Below are positions 43,901-52,478 of a stretch of 64,000 bases of DNA, one piece after another. The DNA is from a virus. The notes beneath the pieces were generated by a model. That model was not told the DNA's origin, searched no databases, and saw only the letters and a list, made by a program, of their open reading frames with translations. Where the stretch lies: IMG/VR virus record IMGVR_UViG_3300033571_021402, positions 16,985 through 80,984 of that record; one strand, written 5' to 3'. Each line of letters opens with the position of its first letter. Position 1 is the first letter of the stretch. Both the position numbers and the translations under genes were made by a program.

Positions 43901-46900
43901 TAGCCTAAATGCAGTATTTGCCTGCTGATATCCAGCTTGATTAAGAATTCTCTCCAAGCCCTTTGCATCATAAATCGGCCCAAGCCAGCTCGACTGTTCT
44001 GGAAGGCCAAACTTTTTCCTATATTCAGCTTTTGCAGTTGGCGACTTAAGTATGTAATCGAGATGTTTTGTAAATTTGAGCAATTCTTCCCATTTGCTCA
44101 ATGGGATGATTACTTCTGGCAGCTTCGGCAACCCATTTTCGTCGCGCTCAACGGCATCGCTATTGATTACTAGGCGTACGAAGTTAAGGGCCTCGTTGAT
44201 TATCTCTGCGTTGCTTCTACACAGAATCATTGTTGGTAGATTGCCCTTATCGGCTTCTTCGACTCTGTCAACAATCTTGCCAGCCTTGGGGCCGTATAGA
44301 CTGTCTCTTAGCTCTGTTAGCGCAACATCTTGGGCATCGCGGTCCATTGCCGATATGTCAAGTTTTTTATCCGGCGTGGAGAATTTCTTATCTATGTCGG
44401 CAATCATTAGGGCGCGAGTTGCGTCGTCTACTTCATCTACCGGGTTATTACCTTTTCTGTCTTTTTCAGGGAGGAGGGGGTCGAAAAGTCTATTAATAAC
44501 AGTCTGGGCCTGGCCCTTGACGTGTTTCCACGGGAGCTGGGGAACCCCCTGCTTGCGCAAGTAAAGATTTTGTTGCCCAAGAACAAGGTTAGCTAGATGC
44601 CCAATCACTTCCCCATATCTAAATGATTCTGTAATTGTCAATGCGTAGTCTGCATCCAGTGATTCAAGAATATTCTTTGCTTCGCGGAAAGCATAGACAG
44701 CCTGCCTATCGTCGCCCACAATAACAATAGGAAGATTTTTTCTGTTAGCGTCAAGAACGGCTTCTAGAACCTCGTTTGAGTCCTGTGCTTCGTCCACCAT
44801 AAATGCGCCAAGTGGATTTTCTTTTGTTGCCATTCTTTTTGCGAGTTTTGCCTCGTTGTTTTTGCTGCCTTGCTGTTTTTTAACAGAAGTAACAATCCAC
44901 TCTGCGCCATCTTTATCGACAATAACGTCGCCAACGGAGTACGAGTTTGGTATCTGGACCTTGTCTCTTGTTTGATTTTCGGTATGTGTTATAAGGCCTG
45001 GGTCGCTGCGAAGGTCGGGATTTGTCAACATCCACAGTTTGGCAATTGAATCCCGTGGCGGAAGCATGTTGTTGTTACCGTCAGACATTGCGTCTATCGC
45101 TTTTTGTAGGTAACCGACCCATGAGTCTGGGATTTGCGCATCAGTCAAGACGGTGTCTACGGCGTGACGTTTTTTGCTTTGGCCCCTCTGTGTATCGAGT
45201 TCCTGCAGCACCCTTTCGGATGGTGTAAACATCCATTTTGCTGCTTTTTCTTCTTTTGATATATTCCAACGCTTAAGCGCATTGTTGAATACGTCTCCCA
45301 TTTCCTCAATGGAGACGAATGTGCCGTCTGGGAGATTGAAGCCAGTTACTTCATACTCCTCCATTTGGGGCTTTCCGTCAGGGCCACGAACAACCTTCCC
45401 CTTGGCGTCCCTCACTTTGCGGCGTCGCTTCTGGGTTATCTGGTCTGGCCACTTATCCATGCCAAGGAACTTGGCCCAGTCCGTGCCGTCGTCTAGACGC
45501 TCCCATCCAAGGGCTCTGTATCCAGGCTCTTCTCCTGAGAATGTTTCAAAAGAGCCATCAAATAGTTCTCTTACATAATCAAAAGGAATGAACTCTGGCT
45601 CATCTGGGGTTTTTTCTGCGCTGATGAATTTTGGATTCTTTTTTGCACCGCGCGTCTTTTTTGATTCTGCACCGAGAAGAGCGAATTGCATTTTCCTGCG
45701 CATCCCCACGCCGTATCTCTCGTCCCCCTGGCCAAGCTTCAGAGACCAATACCAGAGCTTGTCGGTCGTGGAGATTCCGGTATTCTTGGGGAATTCAAGT
45801 TCTGCTTCGAGCTGGTTCTTTTTATTGAACACTGCATAGTAGATATTGCCAATTTGATTTTCTTTTGCAAGCTTGTCTACTGCCGCCTTCACCTCATCAG
45901 CAGACATACCAGAGAAATCGACCTTGTATCTGTCCGCTAGATAGGCAAGCTGCTCGTCGCGTCTCTTATCGCCCTCTGGCCAAAGGTCAAACTCGCGCTG
46001 CAATGCCCACGCAATGCTCTTGAGTGTCGTTGTTTTACCAGTTCCGGCGCCGGCCAATATTGACAATATGCGCGGGTCTTTTTGTCTTATCAAGCGCATT
46101 GCGACATCCATGATGTCCCTCTGCTCATTTGTTGGCTCGTTTGCTAGACCAAAAGCAAACTTCATTGATATTTTTTCGTCTGTCCGCTCTACCTCTGGGA
46201 CGCCATCTTTGCGCCCCTTAATTGGCCCGGCTGATTTACCACTGGCTAGACGACCGGATGGCGTTATTACAATTCCGTCCTTATTCTTCGACGGAGCATT
46301 TGGTGAGCGGTCAAATGAGCGAAGCTCGCGTTCGGCGACGCTTAGATTGACTGCGTCTGGAACAAGAGCTTCAAATTCATCTGTATCCAACAGGTCTTCC
46401 ATTGGTCCAGTTATTGTCGTGGTTGGCTTTATGCTTGGAGCGTCTTCGTAGCCGGCAAGCATCGGAACCTCAAACCACGTGTCCATCCTGCCCTTGCGCT
46501 CGTCGTCCGGTATTCCGGCGAGTCGGCGCATTGTCGCTGAACGATTAAGCAGGTAATCGTTTGCCTGCTGTGCCTGAAGAATTGCGCGATGAAGGGCGAG
46601 TGGGTCCTGCTTCAGTTTCTTCAGCCATGAGTTTAGGTAAAGAAGATGGTCTTCTCTGACGGTTGGCTCAAGACCCATTGCGCCCATTGCAAATGCTGAG
46701 CCAATTTCAGCAACAAGTTCCTCAAATGCATACTGTTCATCACCGAACTGCAAACCGAGCGTTCTGTTAAGTCTTGTTGGATGAGAAGTCCAGTGAATGG
46801 TCTCATGCATGGCGGTCCCATAGAAAGCAAGTGCATTTTCAAATTGCTCAAACGCCGGCATGTGTATTTTATCTGTTGATGGGCGATAGAAAGCCTGTGA

Positions 46901-49897
46901 ACCCTTAGACTCAACAAACGCAGGACCAATCTCCTGAATTACGTTCTCAATATCCTGAAGCCGCTCTTCCTGATTTATCTCTAAATCATCAACTTTGTAG
47001 AACCTTTCAGGAAGGCCCTCTACATCGTCAACGTTATAAACAGTTTGGACAACGTAGAATTTTCCTTGACTCACTTCTTTCCCGTCAGAGCCAACAAACG
47101 TTCTTCCCTCGCGAGGTACCAGAATTGCGACACCCTTGCTGCGTGCCCCGGGCTTTAGTCGACCACCCAAACGCTTCCACTGGCTCTCCCCTGCCCACCT
47201 GCTGGTTTTGTATCCGCGCGCAGAACCAGTAAGTGAAAGAATCATCTGGTTCATGCCCTGATAGATGCGACCGCGCGTTGGATTACGCGCGTATAGCTCT
47301 GGATTTCTCCACGGCATCTTCCACTGCCCAGCCTTGTCTGGGTTATCAATTAGCTCCTGTAGGAGGTCGACAATGTTCTTTGCCATCTCTTCGTACAGCT
47401 CTTGTAGCTGAGATGAATCCTCCGGAAGCTCCGCTTTGTCTTTTAGCTTTCCTGAAGAAAGTGAAGCCAGTGGACCGTCAAACTTTCTTGCTTCATCGCG
47501 CGAGCGCTTGGACTCTGGCTTATCCAGGTACTTGGCATAACCACTCGACAGCATCTGCGTGTCGGCTGCCTGCGATGCTGTTTTTGGAGCCTTGCGGACA
47601 ATTGATTCTTTTTTGGGTTTTGCTTTTGGCTTCTTCTCGCGCTCCATGTCGCGTTCTGCAAGCTTTTCAACCCTCTTCATGTATCTATCTAGCTCGGCAA
47701 TAGCTTTCTTTAAGCGCTTTACCTGCTCTGGGTCGGTCGCACCATCAAGTACACCCTGAAGCTCATCTCTCTGTGATTCCGCAATTCCGTATTTTTGAGC
47801 AGAATCAACATCCGGGTCGTCGATGCGGGGGAGGTCAAACAGTTTTCCGCTACTCAAAACAAAATCATCGGCTGATGAGGGTTTTGTGGGGGCTGGCCCA
47901 CGTGAATACTTGCCCGGCTTTTCTCTGAAATTTTCATCAAGCTCCGGTCTACTGACCGGTTTGGTAAATTTTGGTACCCCTATTTCAGACTCTGGCTTGG
48001 CGAGCTGGCGTGGTGATGGTTTTGGGTTCCTTATCGAGCCTGGCCCATCTGGTGTCGGGTCCGGCGTGGCGAGGGGTACGCCTCGGAGAAACAATCCCTC
48101 TCCAACTATCCCGTTAAGGTTTGCATCACGAGCTGTGAATGGGTCGAAGTCTTCCGCCCCAATTGATGTGAAGAATCTTCCGCGCGAGCGTCCGCCACCA
48201 ATGTTTGGTCTGTCTATTAATCTGCTGCCGATTGCGCGGCCAAGCCTATAGCCAGCCGCTTTCCATTCTATGTCGTCTTCAGTTAGAGATTTTTTTTTTA
48301 GGTTTTCTATAGCGGTATCAACCGCCTCAATCAGTTCGTAGCTAACGCCAGACGTCATGACGATTCCATCAACGTCGACAAACGAATCAACACCGTGGTA
48401 ATCAAAAATTGGGTCTAGGGCCTGCTTTACGCGGAATGCAAACTTGGGCATTATCGGAAGCACATAAGCCTTGCCTGAAACATCGTCATCGTCAGGCATT
48501 CCAAATTCGCTGAGCGTCTTATACTTGCGGCGCTTCTTGCGACGTCTGCCGATTGCGCCACGGAGGCCAGCTATTAGAAGTTCCCCTGGGTACTTGACCT
48601 CAAGGTCATATACGTAATCCTCTTCGTTTACTTCTTCGTCTATCTCGTAGCTCTTCTTGGCCATTGCATCGCCATTAACGACGCCATTAGGTATAACCGC
48701 AAAGCGGCACTTGCCCTCTGACTCAATGTCCATATCAATTATCTTGCAGGAATTTCCACCCTGGAAAAAGACGCAGTTCGCGCACTTAACCCCAATTCCC
48801 GCAACCGGGTTCTCGGCTGCTGGCTTATATCCAGCCCATACGCCGTCCGAATCCTCGTTGAATTTGCCGTGGCGCTTTACGATTTTTAGCAACGCATCGC
48901 GTAGGTCGGCTTCCTCTTTGTCGAGGTTGTTGGGGTCAAAATCTTGTTCTTTTTCGTTTTCGTACTCAACCGGGGGAAGGGGGACGATTCTGTTTCCATT
49001 CTCCCCAGGCTTAATCGCTATCGGCATCGACGGCATTTGCGGAGGGCGCACAATTCTGCGTGGCTCATCCATTGGCATCATCGGTTGAGACATTGGGGCG
49101 ACCGGCTTGCGTGTCGGAAGAACTATGATTTGCTCTGGTGCGCCAAACATGAAACGACCATGATTTCGGCTAAATCCACACTTGAAGCGCCCAACCTCGC
49201 CATTTTCCATTCTTTTAGCGAAAGTTATTTCATCTTCCCCAATATCCATAAGGGAGACTTTTGAGCCAATGATTGTTGCTAGCTGCTTTTCTAGTTCGGC
49301 GCGGTCGATAGAGTCGTCTTCGTCGTCCATCATGGCCATCGCACCCATTGCCATGTCCTCCGACTTTACGGAAATAGTTCCGGTGAGCTGATTTGCCCCA
49401 TGAAGAACTGGGGAAACCTCATAAAGCTCCAGCTCATAGATGACATTCGCCTGAGACTTCTGGTCATATTGAGCGCGCAGGGTCTTGTAGCCAATTGACC
49501 ACTCCTGCTCTTCACCAAAAAACGCAACCATCGCAAATGCTTCGCGGCCTTTTTCTGAGTTAAGGTTAAATTGCACTCTTGCAAATAGACCGCCGATGCC
49601 GGCCATCTTCATTTTCATCGGGAGGCGCGGGTCGGTATTGGGAACTTCGTAAATCTCTAGAACTTTTCCGATTGGGTCGTTCCAGTTGTGCCCCCATACA
49701 ACTCTTGGCTTTCTGCGCTGGAGGCTCTTCGTAAAAGCCCCACTGGAAACAATGTCGCCTACGGAGTCCCTATTGCCAATGCCGGCAACAAAACACTCAA
49801 CTATCCCCTGAGCCTCGTCCAGATTAATCGCTCCGGCCTTAGCGGAAATCCCGCTACCTAGCGAAGTTGACTTATATTCGAACAGTTCAGCCGGCAT
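40964..49897 (-). CDS. giant polyprotein with prohead protease, ArdC and helicase, 2978 codons
   Basis: Residue numbers count from an in-frame TTG at 49900; the likely ATG is the next codon (49897), after GAAGGG. Order: HK97-type prohead protease (1-190); proline/methionine-rich linker and a small Cys domain (CANCVFF, C, C) to 550; IDRPNIG module with DANLNG loop (553-600); LSSG sites L682, L784, L814; ArdC segment (818-1221, LASG at 1218); helicase (1222-2444); LSSG at 2441; unknown C-terminal 534 residues. A protease fused to large non-structural enzymes is very unusual. The expected outcome is self-release followed by cutting of the rest. Confidence 0.9.
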   Translation of the reverse strand: MPAELFEYKSTSLGSGISAKAGAINLDEAQGIVECFVAGIGNRDSVGDIVSSGAFTKSLQRRKPRVVWGHNWNDPIGKVLEIYEVPNTDPRLPMKMKMAGIGGLFARVQFNLNSEKGREAFAMVAFFGEEQEWSIGYKTLRAQYDQKSQANVIYELELYEVSPVLHGANQLTGTISVKSEDMAMGAMAMMDDEDDSIDRAELEKQLATIIGSKVSLMDIGEDEITFAKRMENGEVGRFKCGFSRNHGRFMFGAPEQIIVLPTRKPVAPMSQPMMPMDEPRRIVRPPQMPSMPIAIKPGENGNRIVPLPPVEYENEKEQDFDPNNLDKEEADLRDALLKIVKRHGKFNEDSDGVWAGYKPAAENPVAGIGVKCANCVFFQGGNSCKIIDMDIESEGKCRFAVIPNGVVNGDAMAKKSYEIDEEVNEEDYVYDLEVKYPGELLIAGLRGAIGRRRKKRRKYKTLSEFGMPDDDDVSGKAYVLPIMPKFAFRVKQALDPIFDYHGVDSFVDVDGIVMTSGVSYELIEAVDTAIENLKKKSLTEDDIEWKAAGYRLGRAIGSRLIDRPNIGGGRSRGRFFTSIGAEDFDPFTARDANLNGIVGEGLFLRGVPLATPDPTPDGPGSIRNPKPSPRQLAKPESEIGVPKFTKPVSRPELDENFREKPGKYSRGPAPTKPSSADDFVLSSGKLFDLPRIDDPDVDSAQKYGIAESQRDELQGVLDGATDPEQVKRLKKAIAELDRYMKRVEKLAERDMEREKKPKAKPKKESIVRKAPKTASQAADTQMLSSGYAKYLDKPESKRSRDEARKFDGPLASLSSGKLKDKAELPEDSSQLQELYEEMAKNIVDLLQELIDNPDKAGQWKMPWRNPELYARNPTRGRIYQGMNQMILSLTGSARGYKTSRWAGESQWKRLGGRLKPGARSKGVAILVPREGRTFVGSDGKEVSQGKFYVVQTVYNVDDVEGLPERFYKVDDLEINQEERLQDIENVIQEIGPAFVESKGSQAFYRPSTDKIHMPAFEQFENALAFYGTAMHETIHWTSHPTRLNRTLGLQFGDEQYAFEELVAEIGSAFAMGAMGLEPTVREDHLLYLNSWLKKLKQDPLALHRAILQAQQANDYLLNRSATMRRLAGIPDDERKGRMDTWFEVPMLAGYEDAPSIKPTTTITGPMEDLLDTDEFEALVPDAVNLSVAERELRSFDRSPNAPSKNKDGIVITPSGRLASGKSAGPIKGRKDGVPEVERTDEKISMKFAFGLANEPTNEQRDIMDVAMRLIRQKDPRILSILAGAGTGKTTTLKSIAWALQREFDLWPEGDKRRDEQLAYLADRYKVDFSGMSADEVKAAVDKLAKENQIGNIYYAVFNKKNQLEAELEFPKNTGISTTDKLWYWSLKLGQGDERYGVGMRRKMQFALLGAESKKTRGAKKNPKFISAEKTPDEPEFIPFDYVRELFDGSFETFSGEEPGYRALGWERLDDGTDWAKFLGMDKWPDQITQKRRRKVRDAKGKVVRGPDGKPQMEEYEVTGFNLPDGTFVSIEEMGDVFNNALKRWNISKEEKAAKWMFTPSERVLQELDTQRGQSKKRHAVDTVLTDAQIPDSWVGYLQKAIDAMSDGNNNMLPPRDSIAKLWMLTNPDLRSDPGLITHTENQTRDKVQIPNSYSVGDVIVDKDGAEWIVTSVKKQQGSKNNEAKLAKRMATKENPLGAFMVDEAQDSNEVLEAVLDANRKNLPIVIVGDDRQAVYAFREAKNILESLDADYALTITESFRYGEVIGHLANLVLGQQNLYLRKQGVPQLPWKHVKGQAQTVINRLFDPLLPEKDRKGNNPVDEVDDATRALMIADIDKKFSTPDKKLDISAMDRDAQDVALTELRDSLYGPKAGKIVDRVEEADKGNLPTMILCRSNAEIINEALNFVRLVINSDAVERDENGLPKLPEVIIPLSKWEELLKFTKHLDYILKSPTAKAEYRKKFGLPEQSSWLGPIYDAKGLERILNQAGYQQANTAFRLIMEPPKGDKTAPPLGTMGMLTLLEGRQIRETNDKGKEIVKVIPPSLLPERKTLELDAFTAGREEVLRISRGKTAAEAVQAIDSQRAQIIIIPQPKFANDGRQAVYAQLEIDGGDNKKPGKPTGRILITGDGADTGRPIDNPDGSQSPNQPPGNRKGGNGRYRRDLEKIIKRLGLQDKVKPQAGAEKGMKGNAKRRAYDGFVIEGATLEESADILNRIGQALRDEARHAGGDVEITTMQLSKGRESRFVAIAEDLSDPAESIAQSLQPGQASIGYMEEANLVHVAMSRAKEMIDPGAKAFAFYLHDEKTKDIRAAMTQAVKDGHIPQELDKGAFSDDGGIPLPAFYKQLNETRLEDIDFENLPPRGNKKEEKDDSPIVITDDMITDGPGSENGNEIGIDKEDYEPDDIDTDDDIDGSIRDNDIDGDGEADYGDNADGTAMRLSSGATGTRPGRRSRRVAGSSIYPGTLSAQQLAGIRIDGNPDTPRNREALQYAMQAWDGVRKRGIAIDVDVDDLSVNERQQRTRGAMRDVGKAMQMKQNRVRVGRVGDNSRNENPSAETWMLSVDKLAETIRIPTEFTSRENTEGGTTIRWTQSRPATREELAKMLGLSPADTAKIKEPDAGINHDAVRLLVAELGKQPDLAAWRYFAPVTADEAKRIIPSPDGDTTENIPYVDLARENAGRANMRDRFIIETFGKDAFPHWFDTEENESMTPDEYAQLGEVSEVSKFRATGRFAPDSATKGDSEAEVDLYGESFDLLNPSDEQVARAGEAIIADKTSREDFEIEPLLDYLGIDRAEWKKGLQERLSAAFGTDDVGINNEWSKNGIPTATVAQMIRTGVLPDASSVWKDGDTGERFDSELKNSKYVVYEALNEFIDKSFPDSRLNNRDNRNRITGATDMGVTLSAAATAKGSPWSPKKGNEPRFSGAEMQSMVDRFNEIFGTSYTIDDIFSDEQLRTARERIESGETLSGKKRTSGKK
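40967..42568 (-). other. polyprotein 2978: C-terminal unknown domain (2445-2978)
   Basis: Starts after LSSG 2441 with a basic stretch (RPGRRSRRV), then a mixed alpha/beta part and EYAQLGEVSEVSKF, and ends with ESGETLSGKKRTSGKK. A DDIFSDEQLRTARERIE helix precedes the end. No fold recognised. Confidence 0.45.
42569..46237 (-). other. FBH1/UvrD-type SF1 helicase (1222-2444)
   Basis: Walker A GAGTGKTTTLKS (Lys1289), IYYAVFNKKNQLEAE as motif Ia region, MVDEAQDSN (Asp1703, Glu1704; motif II), VGDDRQAVYAFREA (motif III), ESFRYG (motif IV), and TMQLSKGRE and LVHVAMSRAK (motifs V-VI). All helicase motifs are present, so the domain should be active. FBH1-type helicases clear recombinases and unwind DNA. 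Large inserts separate motifs. Ends with DNDIDGDGEAD before LSSG at 2441. Confidence 0.85.
46238..47449 (-). other. ArdC-like antirestriction protein (818-1221)
   Basis: The N-terminal ArdC ssDNA-binding part has NPTRGRIYQGMNQMIL and the VPREG/KFYVVQTVYNVDD strands. It is followed by a metallopeptidase domain with AMHETIHWTSHP (His1032, Glu1033, His1036) and FEELVAEIGSAF as third-ligand helix. ArdC proteins are known on plasmids and phages and protect incoming DNA from restriction. Framed by LSSG at 814 and LASG at 1218, so release as a 404-residue protein is expected. Confidence 0.88.
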
Positions 49898-49900
49898 CAA
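49343..49900 (-). other. prohead protease domain (residues 1-186)
   Basis: HK97/U35-type serine protease: GIVECFVAGIGNRDSVGDIV, then GHNWNDPIGKV with His71, EWSIGYKT with Ser135, and YELELYEVSPVLHGAN, the last strand with its E-x-S-P element. All blocks expected for the family are present. In related phages it is packed into the procapsid, cuts the capsid delta domain and scaffold, and degrades itself. Confidence 0.88.
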
Positions 49901-49988
49901 GAGGCCCTTCTTTTGCGTCTATTCAAGATAATAAGCGATTGGGAAGTCTGTTCGTAGCAACTATTGCTTTAAGTTTTGAGTATAAAGA

Positions 49989-50010
49989 AACCACTTATAT
50001 TTTTGTGGTT
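49989..50010 (-). terminator. weak hairpin terminator after the portal gene
   Basis: On the minus strand AACCAC and GTGGTT make a 6-bp stem around an A-rich 10-nt loop, followed by TCTTT. It stands in the 132-bp gap between portal and protease genes and may lower transcription into the polyprotein gene. Confidence 0.45.
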
Positions 50011-50029
50011 AATATACTGAAACTAGCTA

Positions 50030-52135
50030 TTAAACAGTTTGTCCAAAGCTCCAGGCAGACCTAGTTTCCCGCTCGGCAAGCTCTTCCTGCTCGTGGGCAA
50101 AAAAGTTTGTGTACATCTCAACAAGGCCGTCTCTGAAGAACGAGAATCTTCTTTCCTCATCTGCGTATTCAAACGACTTAATCATCAGTGAATTTATCTC
50201 GCTGAAGTTTTCGTCGTTTATTTTCTTGATTCTTGCAACATGTGCGTCAACCATTGTTCGTACATCTTTCGCCGGCATCGCCTTTACTCTTATGCCGTTT
50301 TCCGATGCATCCTTGACTCTTGCCTCAAAAGAATCGTTAATGATTGACGAAATGACTGGTCGGAGGTCTTCGTCAAACTGACGATTCCATGTGTCAATCG
50401 AAAGCACCGCATCTATGTCAAGCGTTCCGCCCATAAGGGCTTTTTTGGCTTTTGCTCCGCTGGCTTTTTCCAGAACAACGCGCTGCTGTCTTTCAACAAC
50501 GCGCTCTATCCCGCGCGCAAGAATGTTCGACCACCGCTCAACTGCTAGCTCGGTTTTGTCTATCGACTCTTTTACGTCTTGTTGTTCATCTTCGGTTTTG
50601 GTTTCAATTTCATCAGATGCTGACGAAGCCATTGTCATAGGGCCTGGCGGCATTCCGGGGGCAGGTACTCCTGCCATTGCCTCTGGCGGAACTGTTGTTT
50701 GGGCGAGCTGACCTTCTGTGGCAGATTCTGCGAGGGCTCCAGCCATTGTGTTGACATCGAGCGGAACGCTTTCGCCCGGAGGAGGAACCGGCCCAGGCAC
50801 TCCCGGGGGCATACCCGGCATACCAGGCGGCATACCAGGCATTCCCGGCATTCCCGGCATGCCTGGTGCTCCAGGGATTTGCGTTTGCCCTTCTTCCATC
50901 TTCTTTTTTGTATTTGCTATAGGTATTAGGTTTGGATTCTGGAGCAAAGAGTCAGCCAAATCTGCTTCTACCTCTTTGCGCGAAGAGCCGATTCTGTATT
51001 CATTGGCACTGATGAGTCCAGACTGGAACTCCTGAAGAAGATATTTATCCCTCTCCTGCTTATAAAGCATAAGAATAGGAACTTCCGAGGTATCAAAATC
51101 TAAGTAGTACTTCTCGTCAAGTTCGTCTAATGCTCTGGCCAAAGGCTCTAGGTGAGGAAGCATTGTTTCCATCCAGAACACCCGTATTTCCTCTGCGGCG
51201 TTGCTAAATGTTCTTCCAGCTGCATTACCGATGACTGATTCCGGTACGCCGAAGGCCGAAAGAATTTCCTCTTTTGTTATCTGTCTCATCTGGATGTAGG
51301 CAGCATCTCTTGGATTGGCAGATGTATCAACAAAGTCGACACCATCATCTGCCGCGATAACTGTGGTGTGCCCAGCCCTGGCCAGATTCCCCCTAAACCT
51401 GCTACGCAACTCTTCCTTGTCGTCCTCATCTATCTCGCCGCGGACAACCAATAGACCGCCAGGCCTGCCATCATTCAGTAGATAATTTCTGTTATATAGC
51501 TTGGCTAGATTCTCAATCTCAATCGCCACGCCAGATGCCTCAAGGGGCGTAAGCGATAGATATGGGTCCAGCGGGTGCGGTCTTCTAACCCAGCAAACAT
51601 CTTCTGGTTTTAAAAATTTCTTTTCTCCGTAAGGCATCTGTACTTCGTAGCCGGAAACAAATGTCTTTGGGTCTGGAATTGGCGCTGTCGATTGTGGTGG
51701 AAGAAGATTCAGTGCAATTATTCTTCCGTCTCGGCCATATATCTTTTCAATAAACGCGCCGCGCGTGCCCAATAGAAGCTGAGCAGAGAGCCTGTACCTA
51801 AAGATGAAGGAGTTTTCACCAATATTGGCCTTATTGTTCAGAAGCTCCAACAAAGTTGAACGGTTTGCTTCCCTGCCACGGACTATCTCGCCCTGATTGG
51901 AATTATCTTTCCTCAGGATTATTGGAAGCCGTGCTTGGTTGCCGGCAATTGCATCAATGCACCGATTAACCCAGGTGATTTTGGACATTCCCTCGCGGTA
52001 TGCCCGCTCGATGTCCCACGAATCCCTATACGCCTTGCCGGCAAGGGATGGGTTGATGGAGATTGGCGCTCCATACCCAAGGTCTTTGCGAGACTGGGAA
52101 TTTATATTCTTGTTTTGCGGCGAGTTCCAGCCCAT
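50030..52135 (-). CDS. portal protein
   Basis: Protein of 701 aa. HK97/SPP1-type phage portal signatures: TWVNRCIDAIAGNQARLP, the LLLGTRGAFIEKIYGRDG segment, NRNYLLNDGRPGGLLVV, and GVPESVIGNAAGRTF, then a long helical wing. Residues near 430-465 are a collagen-like run of GMPGMPG repeats in a flexible Pro/Gly/Met linker. The C-terminal 200 residues are helical. It forms the dodecameric ring at the head vertex for DNA entry and tail attachment. It is long for a portal owing to the linker and tail domain. Confidence 0.92.
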   Translation of the reverse strand: MGWNSPQNKNINSQSRKDLGYGAPISINPSLAGKAYRDSWDIERAYREGMSKITWVNRCIDAIAGNQARLPIILRKDNSNQGEIVRGREANRSTLLELLNNKANIGENSFIFRYRLSAQLLLGTRGAFIEKIYGRDGRIIALNLLPPQSTAPIPDPKTFVSGYEVQMPYGEKKFLKPEDVCWVRRPHPLDPYLSLTPLEASGVAIEIENLAKLYNRNYLLNDGRPGGLLVVRGEIDEDDKEELRSRFRGNLARAGHTTVIAADDGVDFVDTSANPRDAAYIQMRQITKEEILSAFGVPESVIGNAAGRTFSNAAEEIRVFWMETMLPHLEPLARALDELDEKYYLDFDTSEVPILMLYKQERDKYLLQEFQSGLISANEYRIGSSRKEVEADLADSLLQNPNLIPIANTKKKMEEGQTQIPGAPGMPGMPGMPGMPPGMPGMPPGVPGPVPPPGESVPLDVNTMAGALAESATEGQLAQTTVPPEAMAGVPAPGMPPGPMTMASSASDEIETKTEDEQQDVKESIDKTELAVERWSNILARGIERVVERQQRVVLEKASGAKAKKALMGGTLDIDAVLSIDTWNRQFDEDLRPVISSIINDSFEARVKDASENGIRVKAMPAKDVRTMVDAHVARIKKINDENFSEINSLMIKSFEYADEERRFSFFRDGLVEMYTNFFAHEQEELAERETRSAWSFGQTV

Positions 52136-52142
52136 GCGTTAT

Positions 52143-52409
52143 CTACTCAGAACCCAGTAAAAAGCCGAAAATTCCACAACAAACACCAGCGACCACCCAA
52201 CCGGCAGGCAAAAATATCAAACCTGCTCCAATACTGGTAAATATTATAAAGCAAAGCATTAATAAATTTGCGAAAGTACTGCGATTGGCTCTGTTTTTGA
52301 TGAAACCCCAGGCCAGAACCATCGGTCTAGCGACCTTTCTGGCGGCAATTTTTAATGCTCTAGATGATTTACGACGTTTATTTTTTATGTCTGCTGATGC
52401 TGGGGGCAT
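52143..52409 (-). CDS. small two-helix membrane protein, 88 aa
   Basis: Basic N-terminus (IKNKRRKSSRALKIAARKVARP) followed by two hydrophobic helices, about residues 48-66 and 68-85, joined by a short turn (LPAGW). It is the first gene of the head operon, eight bases before the portal start. The plan (basic tail, helical hairpin) fits an inner-membrane protein. Whether it is a holin, an assembly anchor or an exclusion factor cannot be decided. Confidence 0.65.
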   Translation of the reverse strand: MPPASADIKNKRRKSSRALKIAARKVARPMVLAWGFIKNRANRSTFANLLMLCFIIFTSIGAGLIFLPAGWVVAGVCCGIFGFLLGSE

Positions 52410-52442
52410 GTAAGATACAGTAGCGCAGAAGTTGGCCCCAAA

Positions 52443-52471
52443 GTATTAAGGGCCCTATCGAATTGGTGCAA
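52443..52471 (-). promoter_or_regulatory. head-operon promoter TTGCAC-N17-TAATAC
   Basis: On the minus strand the -35 TTGCAC (52466-52471) and the -10 TAATAC (52443-52448) are separated by exactly 17 bp, 34 bases before the membrane-protein gene. It should drive the leftward head operon. The plus-strand terminase starts on the other side of this same 70-bp gap. Confidence 0.7.
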
Positions 52472-52478
52472 AGTTTCT

